Of a stretch of 64,000 nt of DNA, positions 17,381 through 26,732 are shown one piece after another (positions within the stretch are counted from its first letter, which is position 1; every line of letters starts with the position of its first letter). The translations under genes were made by a program, and so were the position numbers. A model generated the notes under the pieces. That model was not told the DNA's origin, ran no database searches, and saw only the letters and a program-made list of their open reading frames with translations. The DNA lies in contig CACJXK010000006.1 in NCBI GenBank assembly GCA_902597335.1, forward strand, positions 1 to 64,000, in the 5' to 3' direction. Source of the DNA: an uncultured Pelagibacteraceae bacterium. Its GTDB lineage: Bacteria; Pseudomonadota; Alphaproteobacteria; Pelagibacterales; Pelagibacteraceae.

Positions 17381-17819
17381 CTATTCTATCCACAAATTGA
17401 ACAAAGTCTTTTTCTTCTCTAAAATTTCTATAAACTGATGCAAAACGGACATATGCTACAGGATCAAGTTCTTTAAGTCCTTCCATGACCATGGTTCCAA
17501 TTGTATTAGATAAAATTTCACTCTGTCCTAATTCCTCTAAAGATCTACTTATTTTTGAAATAAATTTTTCAGTTGTTTCTGTATCAATGGGTCTTTTTTT
17601 TAAAGCAACATAAATTGATTTTGAAAGTTTTTCCCTATCAAAAGGTGATTTTCTTCCATTTTTTTTGACTACTATAAGTTCTCTGAATTGCACTCTTTCA
17701 AATGTCGTAAACCTTTCTCCACAAGTACAAAGTCTTCTTCTTCTTATAGTTGTTCCGTCTTCTGTTGGTCTTGAGTCAACTACGGAGGTGTCTCCTTTTT
17801 TACATATAGGACATATCAT
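17361..17819 (-). CDS. nrdR: Transcriptional repressor NrdR
   Basis: NrdR represses ribonucleotide reductase genes in response to ATP/dATP. The 152-residue protein begins with a zinc ribbon (MICPIC then [11 protein letters not shown]) preceded by VVDSR and RRRRLC, and continues into an ATP-cone domain ([14 protein letters not shown]). Length matches the family. It is located between glyA and ribD, the usual alphaproteobacterial order glyA-nrdR-ribD, 9 bp from glyA. Confidence 0.96.
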   Translation of the reverse strand: MICPICKKGDTSVVDSRPTEDGTTIRRRRLCTCGERFTTFERVQFRELIVVKKNGRKSPFDREKLSKSIYVALKKRPIDTETTEKFISKISRSLEELGQSEILSNTIGTMVMEGLKELDPVAYVRFASVYRNFREEKDFVQFVDRIDVFKKR

Positions 17820-17828
17820 ATGATTAAA

Positions 17829-19139
17829 TTAACCTAAATGCTTATATATAGGAAAATTTGAGCATAGGCTAACAACTTCTTTTCTTACTTCACCTTCAAT
17901 TTTAGAGTTATCTTCAGGGTTTTCTGAAAGGCCTTGAATAGTTTTTGTTATTAAATCACCTACTTTTTGAAATTCTTTCAAACCAAATCCTCTGGTTGTA
18001 GCAGCTTGAGAGCCTAGTCTAATTCCAGATGTTATCATTGGGCTTTCAGTATCAAAAGGAATGCCGTTTTTGTTACATGTGATGTTAGCTCTTGATAAAC
18101 TTTCTGCAGCTGTATTTCCTTTTACATTAAAAGGTCTTAAATCAACTAACATTAAGTGTGTGTCAGTACCTCCTGAATAAATTTTAAAACCATTATTTTT
18201 TAGTGTTTCAGCTAAAATTTTTGCGTTAGCTAAAACAGTTTTGATATATTCTTTAAACTCAGGTTTTAGAGCTTCTTTAAAGCCTACAGCTTTTGCAGCT
18301 ATAATATGCATTAAAGGTCCTCCTTGATATCCTGGAAAAACAGCAGTGTTAAATTTTTTAGATAAATCTTCATGGTTAGTTAATATTATCCCACCTCTTG
18401 CACTTCTAAATACTTTGTGAGTAGTAGATGTAACTACATGAGCATAATCGCAGGGATTTGGGTAACCCTTGCCTGCAACCAATCCTGAAAAATGTGCCAT
18501 ATCAACCATTAAATATGCTCCAACTTTATCTGCAATTTCCCTAAACCTTTTAAAATCAATTACTCTAGAATAAGCACTTCCACCGGCAATTATAAGTTTG
18601 GGTTTGTGCTCAAGCGCAAGTTTTTCAACATTATCATAATCAATAAGCTCAGAAACTTTATCGACATCATATCCGATTGCATTAAACCATTTACCAGACA
18701 TTGAAATTTTTAAACCGTGTGTAATATGACCTCCTGAATTCAAGCTCATTCCCATGAAAGTATCACCTGGCTTTAGCAAAGCTAAAAATACTGCTCCATT
18801 TGCTTGTGCTCCTGAATGAGGTTGCGCATTAGCAAATTTACAATTAAACAACTCTTTAAGTCTGTCAATTGCAAGTTGTTCAGCTACATCAACGTGTTCA
18901 CAACCATTGTAATATCTCTTGCCTGGATAACCTTCAGCATATTTATTTGTCAGCACTGATCCTTGAGCCTCAAGAACTGCTTGAGATACAATATTTTCAG
19001 ATGCTATTAACTCTATGTGATTTTGTTGTCTAATTAACTCATCATTTATAGCTTTATAAATTTCAGGGTCACTATCCAACAAACTTTTTTCGAAAAAGTC
19101 TTTATATTCACTGTTTAAATATTTTGTTTCACTTGACAT
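17829..19139 (-). CDS. glyA: Serine hydroxymethyltransferase
   Basis: GlyA is a PLP enzyme interconverting serine and glycine with tetrahydrofolate, the main source of one-carbon units. The 436-residue protein contains [38 protein letters not shown] and the PLP lysine in [14 protein letters not shown]. The last motif differs from the common THKTLRGPRGG but keeps the lysine. It works with the sarcosine oxidase encoded at 30953-36022 in glycine/C1 metabolism. It is 4 bp from rpiB. Confidence 0.97.
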   Translation of the reverse strand: MSSETKYLNSEYKDFFEKSLLDSDPEIYKAINDELIRQQNHIELIASENIVSQAVLEAQGSVLTNKYAEGYPGKRYYNGCEHVDVAEQLAIDRLKELFNCKFANAQPHSGAQANGAVFLALLKPGDTFMGMSLNSGGHITHGLKISMSGKWFNAIGYDVDKVSELIDYDNVEKLALEHKPKLIIAGGSAYSRVIDFKRFREIADKVGAYLMVDMAHFSGLVAGKGYPNPCDYAHVVTSTTHKVFRSARGGIILTNHEDLSKKFNTAVFPGYQGGPLMHIIAAKAVGFKEALKPEFKEYIKTVLANAKILAETLKNNGFKIYSGGTDTHLMLVDLRPFNVKGNTAAESLSRANITCNKNGIPFDTESPMITSGIRLGSQAATTRGFGLKEFQKVGDLITKTIQGLSENPEDNSKIEGEVRKEVVSLCSNFPIYKHLG

Positions 19140-19143
19140 AAAT

Positions 19144-19566
19144 TTATATCTTCTTAACTCGTTTTAAATGTCTGCCTCCTTCAAATTTAGTATTTAAGAA
19201 TGCATCTATACATTTAAAGGCTAAATTTTTACTAATCAACCTTTCACCTAATGTAATAACATTTGCGTCATTATGCAATCTAGATAATTTAGCGTTTTTT
19301 ACTGAATAACATAATGCCGCTCTAATATTTTTGTGCTTATTGGCGGTCATTGACATGCCCATACCTGATCCACATACTAAAATACCAATATTTTGTTTCT
19401 TATTAATTTTTTTAGATAATTTATGTGCATAATCTGGATAATTTACTGATTCAGATGAATTTTCCGGTCCTAGATCAAATAAATTGTATTTTTTTGAATA
19501 TTTTTTTTTAATACTTTCTTTTAGATTAAATCCTGCGTGATCTGATGCAATATATATGTATTTCAA
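19144..19566 (-). CDS. rpiB: Ribose-5-phosphate isomerase B
   Basis: RpiB interconverts ribose 5-phosphate and ribulose 5-phosphate, the latter being a RibB substrate. The 140-residue RpiB/LacAB fold has [12 protein letters not shown] at the N-terminus, [10 protein letters not shown], the active-site loop [13 protein letters not shown] and [19 protein letters not shown]. The start appears to be TTG, one base after the stop of the upstream gene. No ATG exists before the conserved ASDHAG motif. The rpiB-glyA order is standard in alphaproteobacteria. Confidence 0.95.
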   Translation of the reverse strand: MKYIYIASDHAGFNLKESIKKKYSKKYNLFDLGPENSSESVNYPDYAHKLSKKINKKQNIGILVCGSGMGMSMTANKHKNIRAALCYSVKNAKLSRLHNDANVITLGERLISKNLAFKCIDAFLNTKFEGGRHLKRVKKI

Positions 19567-19567
19567 A

Positions 19568-20209
19568 TTAATTAAATTTATAGTCTAATACACATGCAAC
19601 AAGATGAATTCTATTTTCTTCTCCACCGTTAAATGCATTGTGATATTTTGTATTATTAGTTACCCAAACAGATCCATCTGCGGGCATATGCATTGCTACA
19701 TTATCTATTACCATTAAACATCCAGGATTAGTTATAATAGGTATGTGCAATCTTGGTTCTGGATCTCTATGCCAACTCAATGTTGATCTAGGTTCTTTTA
19801 ATAATATTCTTACTCTTCCTAATTTATATTTTGAAGAGAGGACGTCGTAAACTTCTTTAAAGTAAGTATTCTCATAATCTTTGATAAATTCACAATATTT
19901 TGACTCATCAATGTTAACATCTCTCGAAACCTCTTTTCCAGATTTATCTGGTTTAGTCCAGTACACTCCTCTGGCCTTATTTCCTTTTATTGAATCCGGA
20001 TCTCCTGGTATTTGAGTCAATGATATTGCTCCAAAATTTGTTACTCCTGCGTCCTCGAATTTTTTAATCTTTACAATTTGATTGTATGCATCTTGGAGTT
20101 TATCAATGTCAAATTGTATAGTTTGCTTTTGAAAATCACTAAAATCTAATACTCTATCGTTATCGTTATGAAGGTTTAAATTTACTATTTTATCATTAAC
20201 TAGTTTCAT
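19568..20209 (-). CDS. Aspartyl/asparaginyl beta-hydroxylase-like 2-oxoglutarate/Fe(II) oxygenase
   Basis: This 213-residue protein carries the iron and 2-oxoglutarate ligands of the AspH-type (PF05118-like) cupin. These are TLSWHRDPEPRLHIPI with the HxD pair, MPADGSVWVTNNTKYHNAF with the distal His, and ENRIHLVACV with the Arg that binds 2-oxoglutarate. The first 90 residues are specific to this protein and include a Lys/Asp-rich stretch. The substrate is unknown and could be a free amino acid, peptide or small metabolite. It is divergent from hemB and heads the rpiB-glyA operon. Confidence 0.72.
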   Translation of the reverse strand: MKLVNDKIVNLNLHNDNDRVLDFSDFQKQTIQFDIDKLQDAYNQIVKIKKFEDAGVTNFGAISLTQIPGDPDSIKGNKARGVYWTKPDKSGKEVSRDVNIDESKYCEFIKDYENTYFKEVYDVLSSKYKLGRVRILLKEPRSTLSWHRDPEPRLHIPIITNPGCLMVIDNVAMHMPADGSVWVTNNTKYHNAFNGGEENRIHLVACVLDYKFN

Positions 20210-20244
20210 GATATTTGCTTTCTACTCATTTCTATATATATTTG

Positions 20245-20250
20245 TATAAT
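20245..20250 (+). promoter_or_regulatory. Candidate -10 element for hemB
   Basis: A perfect TATAAT lies 27 bp before the hemB ATG in the 67 bp divergent spacer. No convincing -35 is seen 16-18 bp upstream. Confidence 0.35.
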
Positions 20251-20276
20251 ACATTTGTCGCATAATAAAACACAAT

Positions 20277-21257
20277 ATGATTACAGGAAAATATCCAAGT
20301 TTAAGGCTTAGAAGATCAAGAAAATATGCATGGTCTAGAAGACTTGTTCAAGAAAACTCATTGTCATACAGTGATTTAATATTGCCTATTTTTTTGATTG
20401 AAGGAAAAAATAAAAAAGAATCGATTAAATCTATGCCAAATGTTTTTAGATATAGTGTAGATAAATTACACTCTGTAGTTAGCAAAGCTATAAATAAGGG
20501 AATTCCAATGGTAGCCTTGTTTCCACATACTAAAACAAAAAAAAAAGATGAATATGGTTCAGAGGCATTAAATCCAGAAAATTTAGTTTGTAGAGGAATA
20601 AAGTTTATTAAAAGAAAATTTAAAAATAAAATTGGAATCATGTGTGATGTTGCGCTTGATCCTTATACATCTCATGGCCATGATGGATTATTAAAAAAAA
20701 GAAATATTCTAAATGATGAAACCTTGGAACTACTTACTAAACAAGCTGTACTCCAAGCTAAAATGGGGTGTGATGTAATTGCTCCTTCAGATATGATGGA
20801 TGGGAGAATTGGCAAGATAAGAAAGGCATTGGATAAAAATAATTTAAATGATGTTCAGATATTATCATATGCGGTAAAATTTTCTTCTAGTTTTTATGGA
20901 CCATTTAGAGACGCAGTTGGATCAAAAAAATTATTAAAAGGTGATAAAAAAACATACCAAATGGATTTTAGAAATTCAGACGAGTCTTTAAGAGAAGTTT
21001 CATTAGATATTAAAGAAGGTGCTGATATGGTCATGGTTAAACCGGGTATGCCTTATCTTGATATAATTAAAAAAGTAAAAGATAATTTCAAAATACCAGT
21101 ATTAGCATATCAAGTATCAGGTGAGTACAGTTTAATAATGAATGGAATTAATATGAGATTAATAGACAAAAAGTCTATAAAAGAGTCCCTTATTTCTTTT
21201 AAAAGAGCAGGAGCAAGTAGCATTGTAAGTTATTTTGCAGATCAAATTGATCTTTAA
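20277..21257 (+). CDS. hemB: Delta-aminolevulinic acid dehydratase (porphobilinogen synthase)
   Basis: HemB joins two 5-aminolevulinate molecules into porphobilinogen for heme synthesis. The 326-residue protein shows RRSRKYAWSRRLV at the N-terminus, IAPSDMMDGRIG with the first active-site Lys region nearby, and VMVKPGMPYLDII with the Schiff-base Lys. The metal-site segment reads MCDVALDPYTSHGHDG, with Asp rather than Cys. This indicates the Mg-dependent type instead of the zinc Cys type. It is the only plus-strand gene between two minus-strand operons and abuts recO tail to tail. Confidence 0.97.
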   Translation: MITGKYPSLRLRRSRKYAWSRRLVQENSLSYSDLILPIFLIEGKNKKESIKSMPNVFRYSVDKLHSVVSKAINKGIPMVALFPHTKTKKKDEYGSEALNPENLVCRGIKFIKRKFKNKIGIMCDVALDPYTSHGHDGLLKKRNILNDETLELLTKQAVLQAKMGCDVIAPSDMMDGRIGKIRKALDKNNLNDVQILSYAVKFSSSFYGPFRDAVGSKKLLKGDKKTYQMDFRNSDESLREVSLDIKEGADMVMVKPGMPYLDIIKKVKDNFKIPVLAYQVSGEYSLIMNGINMRLIDKKSIKESLISFKRAGASSIVSYFADQIDL

Positions 21258-21932
21258 CTATCTAAGCAAATTAATAAAATCATTCCTTGAAGAGGGAAAA
21301 CTTTTATTATTAGGTTTAATGATCGTTTTATCCAGAAAATCTCCAACTATTGTATAGCCGCTGTATATATCTTTTATACTATCAGGAATGATTTTTTTAT
21401 CTATTAAAAAACTTGGTATAATTTTTTGACTTGAGACAACAACATGTTTAAGTTGACCATTAATATTCTTATTAACCACGTAATCTTTAAAATTAATATC
21501 ATATCCAATAGATTTAAGTATATTTAGTTCTAAATATAAAAATTCGACCAGCCAATTATCAAGATCAATAATTTTAAACAATTTTTCCAACAGATAGTAA
21601 ATTTCTATATTACTCTCATTTTCAACTGTAAGAATTTTGATTAAATTCATACAATAAATAATACAAAATAATTTTCTTTTATTCTCCAAATAGACTGGTG
21701 TTTTAATTTCATCTATTTCAACTTTAAGATAACCTAATCTTCCATCTTCTCTAAGTTTTGAATTTATGTGGAACTTATTGCCTATTAATAAATAACTTTT
21801 AATTTTTTTTGATGTTGATCCAAAAATTACACCTACTACTTTTCCATTATTTTCTGTAAAAAATTCAGCCATAGATGAATTTTCATTATATTTATTTAAA
21901 GACAACAAATACCCTTTATCTTGCCAATTCAT
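21258..21932 (-). CDS. recO: DNA repair protein RecO
   Basis: RecO helps load RecA onto SSB-coated single-stranded DNA in the RecFOR pathway. The 224-residue protein begins WQDKGYLLSLNKYNENSSMAEFF, the usual OB-fold start (kGiVLs.r.ygE.s.iv.lft.e.G), followed by the helical region with YLELNILKSIGYDI. It lacks a zinc Cys cluster. It overlaps rnc by 4 bp; in most alphaproteobacteria era lies between them, but here there is no space for it. Confidence 0.88.
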   Translation of the reverse strand: MNWQDKGYLLSLNKYNENSSMAEFFTENNGKVVGVIFGSTSKKIKSYLLIGNKFHINSKLREDGRLGYLKVEIDEIKTPVYLENKRKLFCIIYCMNLIKILTVENESNIEIYYLLEKLFKIIDLDNWLVEFLYLELNILKSIGYDINFKDYVVNKNINGQLKHVVVSSQKIIPSFLIDKKIIPDSIKDIYSGYTIVGDFLDKTIIKPNNKSFPSSRNDFINLLR

Positions 21933-22594
21933 TTTTGGTTAATTTTTTTAATAAGTTCAGAAGCAGCAGATTGTTCTGCGATTTTCTTTGACGATCCTAT
22001 TGCATAAATATATGTACTATTTTTAATTTTTACTCCAACTTTAAATTTTGGCTTATGCCTAGGTCCAGTATTAGAAACTAACTTATATATGGGTAATGTT
22101 TTAAATTTTTTTAATGAGTATTCTTGAAGTCTTGTTTTAGCATCAACAAAAGTGGTTTCAGCGTTGTTAATTAAATTTTTCCATTGTTTAAGAATAAAAA
22201 TTTTAGAAACTTCAAATCCTCTGTCTAAATAAATTGCCCCAATTATTGCTTCGCAACAATCTGAAATAATTTTATTTTCTACTATATTTTTACTTGATTT
22301 AGAATTACCTGTAATAACAAACTCTTTAAGATTAAGTAAATTACCAATTTCTAAGCATTTATTTTTATTTACCAAAGAAGCTAATTTTTTATCTAAAGAT
22401 CCTACTTTTTCGTTTGGAAAAAGCTCAAATAGTTTTTTAGAAACAACAAGACCTAGCACTCTATCTCCTAAAAATTCAAGATTTTCATAGTTGTTATTTG
22501 GATCAAAGCTTTTATGAGTAATAGCCTGCAAAAGAATTTTTTCATTTTTAAAATCTATCTTAATTTTTTTTTGAAGAATTTTTATTTTATCCAT
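21929..22594 (-). CDS. rnc: Ribonuclease III
   Basis: RNase III cleaves double-stranded RNA in rRNA and mRNA processing. The 221-residue protein has the catalytic signature NLEFLGDRVLGLVV, then the second metal-binding region DCCEAIIGAIYLDRG in residues 1-150. A C-terminal double-stranded-RNA-binding domain follows (DAKTRLQEYSLKKFKTLP to IAEQSAASELIKKI). Length is normal. Gene order lepB-rnc-recO with 2-4 bp contacts marks an operon. Confidence 0.96.
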   Translation of the reverse strand: MDKIKILQKKIKIDFKNEKILLQAITHKSFDPNNNYENLEFLGDRVLGLVVSKKLFELFPNEKVGSLDKKLASLVNKNKCLEIGNLLNLKEFVITGNSKSSKNIVENKIISDCCEAIIGAIYLDRGFEVSKIFILKQWKNLINNAETTFVDAKTRLQEYSLKKFKTLPIYKLVSNTGPRHKPKFKVGVKIKNSTYIYAIGSSKKIAEQSAASELIKKINQK

Positions 22595-22596
22595 AT

Positions 22597-23325
22597 CTAT
22601 TTAATTATTTTGAAAAATCTATTTAATCTTAGAATCTCATTCCATTTCCAAAATTTTACGATACTTCCAATAAATGGATCAGATGAAAAAAATAATATTT
22701 GAGCTTTACCAACAAGGTTATTTTTATGTACATAACCAACTTCAGACAAAAATCTACTATCTTTTGAGCAATCTCTATTATCTCCCAAGAAAAATAAATG
22801 GTCTTTTGGAACAATGTATTTGTCAGAATTTGTAAAAGTAATGTCTGTTCTGTAAGAAGCTAAATAAACTTTACCATTAGGCAATTCCTCCTCAAATGTA
22901 TTAACATTTATTTCAGAATTGCCACAATAATTAGTGATATTTTTTGATTTAATAGTTTTTAAAACTTGATTTCCATTAAGATAAAGGTCGCCATTAATAA
23001 ATTGAATTGTATCGCCAGGTAGACCAATAACACGCTTAATATAATCAGTCCTGTTATCTGCTGGTGTTTTAAATACGGCAACATCGCCTCTTTCAGGGTT
23101 TTTGGCAAAAACACGATTATTAATAATTGGTGGACTAAATGGGAAAGAATGTTTGCTATAACCATATGTATATTTTGTAACAAAAAGTCTGTCTCCAACT
23201 AGCAAATTTGGTTCCATAGACGAGGATGGAATATAAAAGGGTTGTAACAAAATAGATCTAATTAAAACAGCAATAATTAGTGCATAAATTATAGTTTTAA
23301 GATTTTCGATTATTATTTTTTTCAT
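22597..23325 (-). CDS. lepB: Signal peptidase I
   Basis: LepB removes signal peptides from exported proteins at the periplasmic face of the inner membrane. The 242-residue S26 protease has one N-terminal membrane segment (about 8-28), the nucleophile Ser in PSSSMEPNLLVGD, the general-base Lys in RTDYIKRVIGLPGD and the late motif FFLGDNRDCSKDSR. Length fits. It overlaps acpS by 4 bp, and acpS-lepB-rnc is a standard alphaproteobacterial order. Confidence 0.96.
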   Translation of the reverse strand: MKKIIIENLKTIIYALIIAVLIRSILLQPFYIPSSSMEPNLLVGDRLFVTKYTYGYSKHSFPFSPPIINNRVFAKNPERGDVAVFKTPADNRTDYIKRVIGLPGDTIQFINGDLYLNGNQVLKTIKSKNITNYCGNSEINVNTFEEELPNGKVYLASYRTDITFTNSDKYIVPKDHLFFLGDNRDCSKDSRFLSEVGYVHKNNLVGKAQILFFSSDPFIGSIVKFWKWNEILRLNRFFKIIK

Positions 23326-23711
23326 ATTTTTTTATCTATAACTACAAATGCAATTGAGTAATCCTTTTCGTCTGAAAGTGATAAAAATACTTTATATTTT
23401 TGGATTTTAAATTTTTTTTTTAGAAAAGTTTTTAATTTTTTTGACAATAAAATATATGGTTTTCCACTCTTATAATTATTGATTTCAATATCAATAAAAT
23501 TTATGTCGGATCTAAACCCTGATCCAATTGCTTTGACAAATGCCTCTTTTGCAGCAAATCTTTTTGCATAAAAATTAATTTTATTTTTTAATTTTTTTCC
23601 TTGTTTAATCTCTTTTTTAGTGAATATCCTATTTAGAAACCCTTTAATTTTTAATGACTTATTAATCCTACTATTTTTAATAATATCGACACCATTACCT
23701 ATAATATCCAT
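23322..23711 (-). CDS. acpS: Holo-[acyl-carrier-protein] synthase
   Basis: AcpS attaches the 4'-phosphopantetheine arm of coenzyme A to acyl carrier protein. The 129-residue protein has the two metal-site motifs IGNGVDIIKNSRI (catalytic Asp) and KRFAAKEAFVKAIG (Glu). Length is typical. The Lys-rich loop is consistent with the composition of neighbouring genes. It overlaps pdxJ by 1 bp and lepB by 4 bp. Confidence 0.94.
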   Translation of the reverse strand: MDIIGNGVDIIKNSRINKSLKIKGFLNRIFTKKEIKQGKKLKNKINFYAKRFAAKEAFVKAIGSGFRSDINFIDIEINNYKSGKPYILLSKKLKTFLKKKFKIQKYKVFLSLSDEKDYSIAFVVIDKKI

Positions 23712-24430
23712 TATCTTAATATATTTATAAATTTTTTAACTACTTTTGAAATGCCATACGAAACAGATTCCCCAATTATAAAATGACCTATATTAAATTC
23801 CTCAATTTGCTTTATTCTATTAAGTATTTGCGCTGTCTTATAATCCATTCCATGACCAGCATGAACCTCTAAACCTATTTTTTTTGCATAAAAAGCACAT
23901 TTTTTAATTTTAATAAGTTCTTTGGAATAATCTTTATTATACTTTATTTGATTAGAAATCTTACCTGTGTGAATTTCTATACATTTACTTCCTAAAATTT
24001 TTGATAATTTTATATCTTGTAAAGAAGGATTTATAAATAAGCTAGTTCTTATACTATTACTATTAAAGATTTCTAAAATTTTTTTAATTTTATTTTTATT
24101 TTTTTTTAAATTTAGTCCTCCTTCTGTAGTAATTTCGTTTCTTTTTTCTGGAACAAGACAAATATAAGATGGTTTATATTTAAGTGCAATTTTAACCATA
24201 ATTGGGTCTGAAGCTATTTCTAAATTAATTGGAATTGATTTATTAGAAGATAAAACCTTTAAATCTATATCTTTAATGTGTCTCCTATCCTCTCTTAAAT
24301 GAACAGTAATAGAATCTGCTCCAGATTTTAAAACTTCTAAAGCAACAGTGTAAGGATCAGGATGTTTTTCGCCTCTAGCATTTCTTAATGTTGCAACATG
24401 ATCTATGTTTACCCCTAGCCTTTTTTTCAT
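23711..24430 (-). CDS. pdxJ: Pyridoxine 5'-phosphate synthase
   Basis: PdxJ condenses 1-deoxyxylulose 5-phosphate with amino-oxo-propyl phosphate to form pyridoxine phosphate. The 239-residue TIM-barrel protein shows LGVNIDHVATLRNARGE at the start, SITVHLREDRRHI, CLVPEKRNEITTEGGL with the catalytic Glu, EVHAGHGMDY and GHFIIGESVSYG. It supplies the PLP used by GlyA and others. It contacts acpS and pyrE by 1-4 bp overlaps. Confidence 0.97.
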   Translation of the reverse strand: MKKRLGVNIDHVATLRNARGEKHPDPYTVALEVLKSGADSITVHLREDRRHIKDIDLKVLSSNKSIPINLEIASDPIMVKIALKYKPSYICLVPEKRNEITTEGGLNLKKNKNKIKKILEIFNSNSIRTSLFINPSLQDIKLSKILGSKCIEIHTGKISNQIKYNKDYSKELIKIKKCAFYAKKIGLEVHAGHGMDYKTAQILNRIKQIEEFNIGHFIIGESVSYGISKVVKKFINILR

Positions 24431-25017
24431 TTTATAAATCTACTTCCAGGTTTTGTAATTGGAATTCTTTTTAAAGTTTCAGGAATATTTTTTTCTTTAT
24501 ATGCTGGAATATTTAATTTGATTTGTGAGACAATTTTTTTTCCTTTAATTTTTAAAGTTTTTTTATTAGATCTGTCTATTAAACAAGCGAACCCTAATAA
24601 AATAGCATTAGATTTTTTTATTAATTTTACACATTCTAGACTCGATTTTCCTGTTGTTATGACATCTTCAATAATTAAAACTCTTGATTTTTTTTTTATG
24701 TTAAAACCTCTTCTTAATTTAAAAATTCCATCTACACGTTCACAAAAAATTGTTTCCTTTTTTAAAACTCTTCCAATTTCATATCCGATAACAATTCCAC
24801 CCATTGCTGGAGAAAGAATTAAGTCAATATTTTTAAAAGCTTTTTTAATTTTGTTAGCCAAAGATTTTGTAAATTTTTCAGATTTATTTGGCAAACTTAG
24901 TAATTTTGCACACTGTACATAGGATGGTGAATGTAGACCTGAAGATAATACAAAATGACCGTCTAATAATGCGTCAGTTTTTCTTAAAACTGCTAAAGAG
25001 TTTTTTAAAGAAAGCAT
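24427..25017 (-). CDS. pyrE: Orotate phosphoribosyltransferase
   Basis: PyrE adds ribose phosphate from PRPP to orotate in UMP synthesis. The 196-residue protein has the substrate loop GHFVLSSGLHSPSYVQCA, LSPAMGGIVIGYEIGR and the PRPP-binding motif VLIIEDVITTGKS. The first 44 bp lie inside the spoT/relA 3' end. The overlapping part encodes the conserved LAVLRKTDALLDGHF segment, so the overlap is real and not a start error. Its partners pyrB/pyrC' are at 42.7-44.9 kb. Confidence 0.95.
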   Translation of the reverse strand: MLSLKNSLAVLRKTDALLDGHFVLSSGLHSPSYVQCAKLLSLPNKSEKFTKSLANKIKKAFKNIDLILSPAMGGIVIGYEIGRVLKKETIFCERVDGIFKLRRGFNIKKKSRVLIIEDVITTGKSSLECVKLIKKSNAILLGFACLIDRSNKKTLKIKGKKIVSQIKLNIPAYKEKNIPETLKRIPITKPGSRFIK

Positions 25018-26716
25018 ATTTTTTATTTTTATGTCTTATAATTTTAAATTTATATTCTTTTTGTTTTAGTTCACTTATCAATTTTGTAAAGTTTTTAAGG
25101 TCATGAATAATCAAATTAAATTTAAAATTAATTCTTCCATTAAGTTTTTCAACCATTTCTACACTTGAAATATTTACAAAGTTTTCTCCAATCATCGTTG
25201 TTACATCACCCATTTTACCAGGTTCATCAGGAAGAGATATCCACAGTGTTGTATTATATTTTTTTTCTTTAATTGGTTTATTGTTTTCACGATACTGCCA
25301 ATAACGTCTAATCGCAGCTCTTGCTTTACCAGTTTTTGTGCTAGTTAACCAGTGTAGTGACGGGGAGGCTTTTTTTGAGGTTAAAATTTTTACTACATCT
25401 CCATTTCTCAAAATAGATTGTAAAGCACTGTCTTTTCCATTAATTTCACAACCAATTGCGGCATCTCCTATTTGTGTATGCACAGCATAAGCAAAATCAA
25501 TTGGAGTAGCATCCTTTGGAAGTTTTATGATAGATCCTTTGGGTGTAAAGCAAAAAGCATTTTCTTGAAACATTTGAAGTTTTGTATACTCGTAAGAATC
25601 ATCCGGATTTTCATTCTTATCGATAATTTCAACTAAATCTGCTAACCAATCATATTCTTTCCAAGTCAAAGAATTAAATTTTTCAGATGATTTATATTTC
25701 CAATGTGAGGCAATACCTCTTTCTGCAAACTCATGCATTTGTATAGTTCTTAACTGAATTTCTATAGGTCTTTTGTTTGGTCCAATTATCGCAGTATGTA
25801 GCGATTGATATTTATTAATTTTTGGTGACGAAATGTAATCTTTAAATTTACCTGGAATACAATTCCATTTGCTATGAAAAATACCTAATGATTTATAACA
25901 ATCGTCGATATTCTCTAAAATAATTCTAAAACCAATTATATCAGTAATTTGTTCTAGTGAAGTCCTCTTCTTTTGAATTTTTCTCCAAATTGAAAAAGGT
26001 GTTTTCTCTCTTCCAACAATTTGAGGATTTATATTCTTATCTTTTAAAATTTCAGAGAATTGATCAGAAATATTATTAAAATTTATAAGGTTATTTTCTT
26101 TAATTTTATCCAACCTATCTTTAATTAGTTTTCGCGCATCCTCATTTAAAACTTCAAATGAAAGATCTTCCAATTCATCTCTTATTCGATGCATCCCCAT
26201 TCTATCGGCAAGTGGGGCATAAATTTCCATGGTCTCTTTTGCTTTTCTAATTTGTTTTTCTTTCTCAACAACTTTAATTGTTCGCATGTTATGTAATCTA
26301 TCTGCTAGCTTAACAAGTAAAACTCTTATATCTTTTGATGTTGCTAAAATAAGCTTTCTAAAGTTTTCAGCTTTAGAATTTGAGATTGCTTGATTTTCAA
26401 AAACTGATATTTTTGTAACACCATCTACCAGATCAGCAACTTCTTTGCCAAACTCTGATTCTATAGTGTTGTATGTTGCGTAAGTATCCTCAATTGTATC
26501 ATGAAGTAGTCCTGTTGCTATTGTTGCGCTATCGAGTTTTAACTCTGTTAAAATATCAGCAACTGCAATTGGGTGAATAATATATGGAGAACCTTCATCT
26601 CTTTTTTGTTTTTCGTGGGCTTTTAAAGCAAAATCGTAAGCTTTTGATAAAGTTTCAGGGTTTAAAAATTTATTATAATTTTTAACCTTGTTTATTAATT
26701 CCTCAGATTTAAGCAT
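24974..26716 (-). CDS. spoT: Bifunctional (p)ppGpp synthetase/hydrolase, shortened RSH protein
   Basis: This RSH enzyme makes and degrades the alarmone (p)ppGpp. Residues 20-150 are the HD hydrolase domain with catalytic LLHDTIEDT (H72, D73). The synthetase domain follows, with GREKTPFSIWRKIQKK at 235-250 and the active-site EIQLRT at 319-324. A TGS domain spans about 387-447, and an ACT domain about 486-562. At 580 residues it lacks most of the helical and zinc-finger/CC region that separates TGS from ACT in usual ~700-residue RelA/SpoT; the linker here is about 40 residues. It is the only RSH in the window and overlaps pyrE by 44 bp. Confidence 0.93.
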   Translation of the reverse strand: MLKSEELINKVKNYNKFLNPETLSKAYDFALKAHEKQKRDEGSPYIIHPIAVADILTELKLDSATIATGLLHDTIEDTYATYNTIESEFGKEVADLVDGVTKISVFENQAISNSKAENFRKLILATSKDIRVLLVKLADRLHNMRTIKVVEKEKQIRKAKETMEIYAPLADRMGMHRIRDELEDLSFEVLNEDARKLIKDRLDKIKENNLINFNNISDQFSEILKDKNINPQIVGREKTPFSIWRKIQKKRTSLEQITDIIGFRIILENIDDCYKSLGIFHSKWNCIPGKFKDYISSPKINKYQSLHTAIIGPNKRPIEIQLRTIQMHEFAERGIASHWKYKSSEKFNSLTWKEYDWLADLVEIIDKNENPDDSYEYTKLQMFQENAFCFTPKGSIIKLPKDATPIDFAYAVHTQIGDAAIGCEINGKDSALQSILRNGDVVKILTSKKASPSLHWLTSTKTGKARAAIRRYWQYRENNKPIKEKKYNTTLWISLPDEPGKMGDVTTMIGENFVNISSVEMVEKLNGRINFKFNLIIHDLKNFTKLISELKQKEYKFKIIRHKNKKYAFFKKLFSSFKKN

Positions 26717-26732
26717 AATTATTTATATCACT

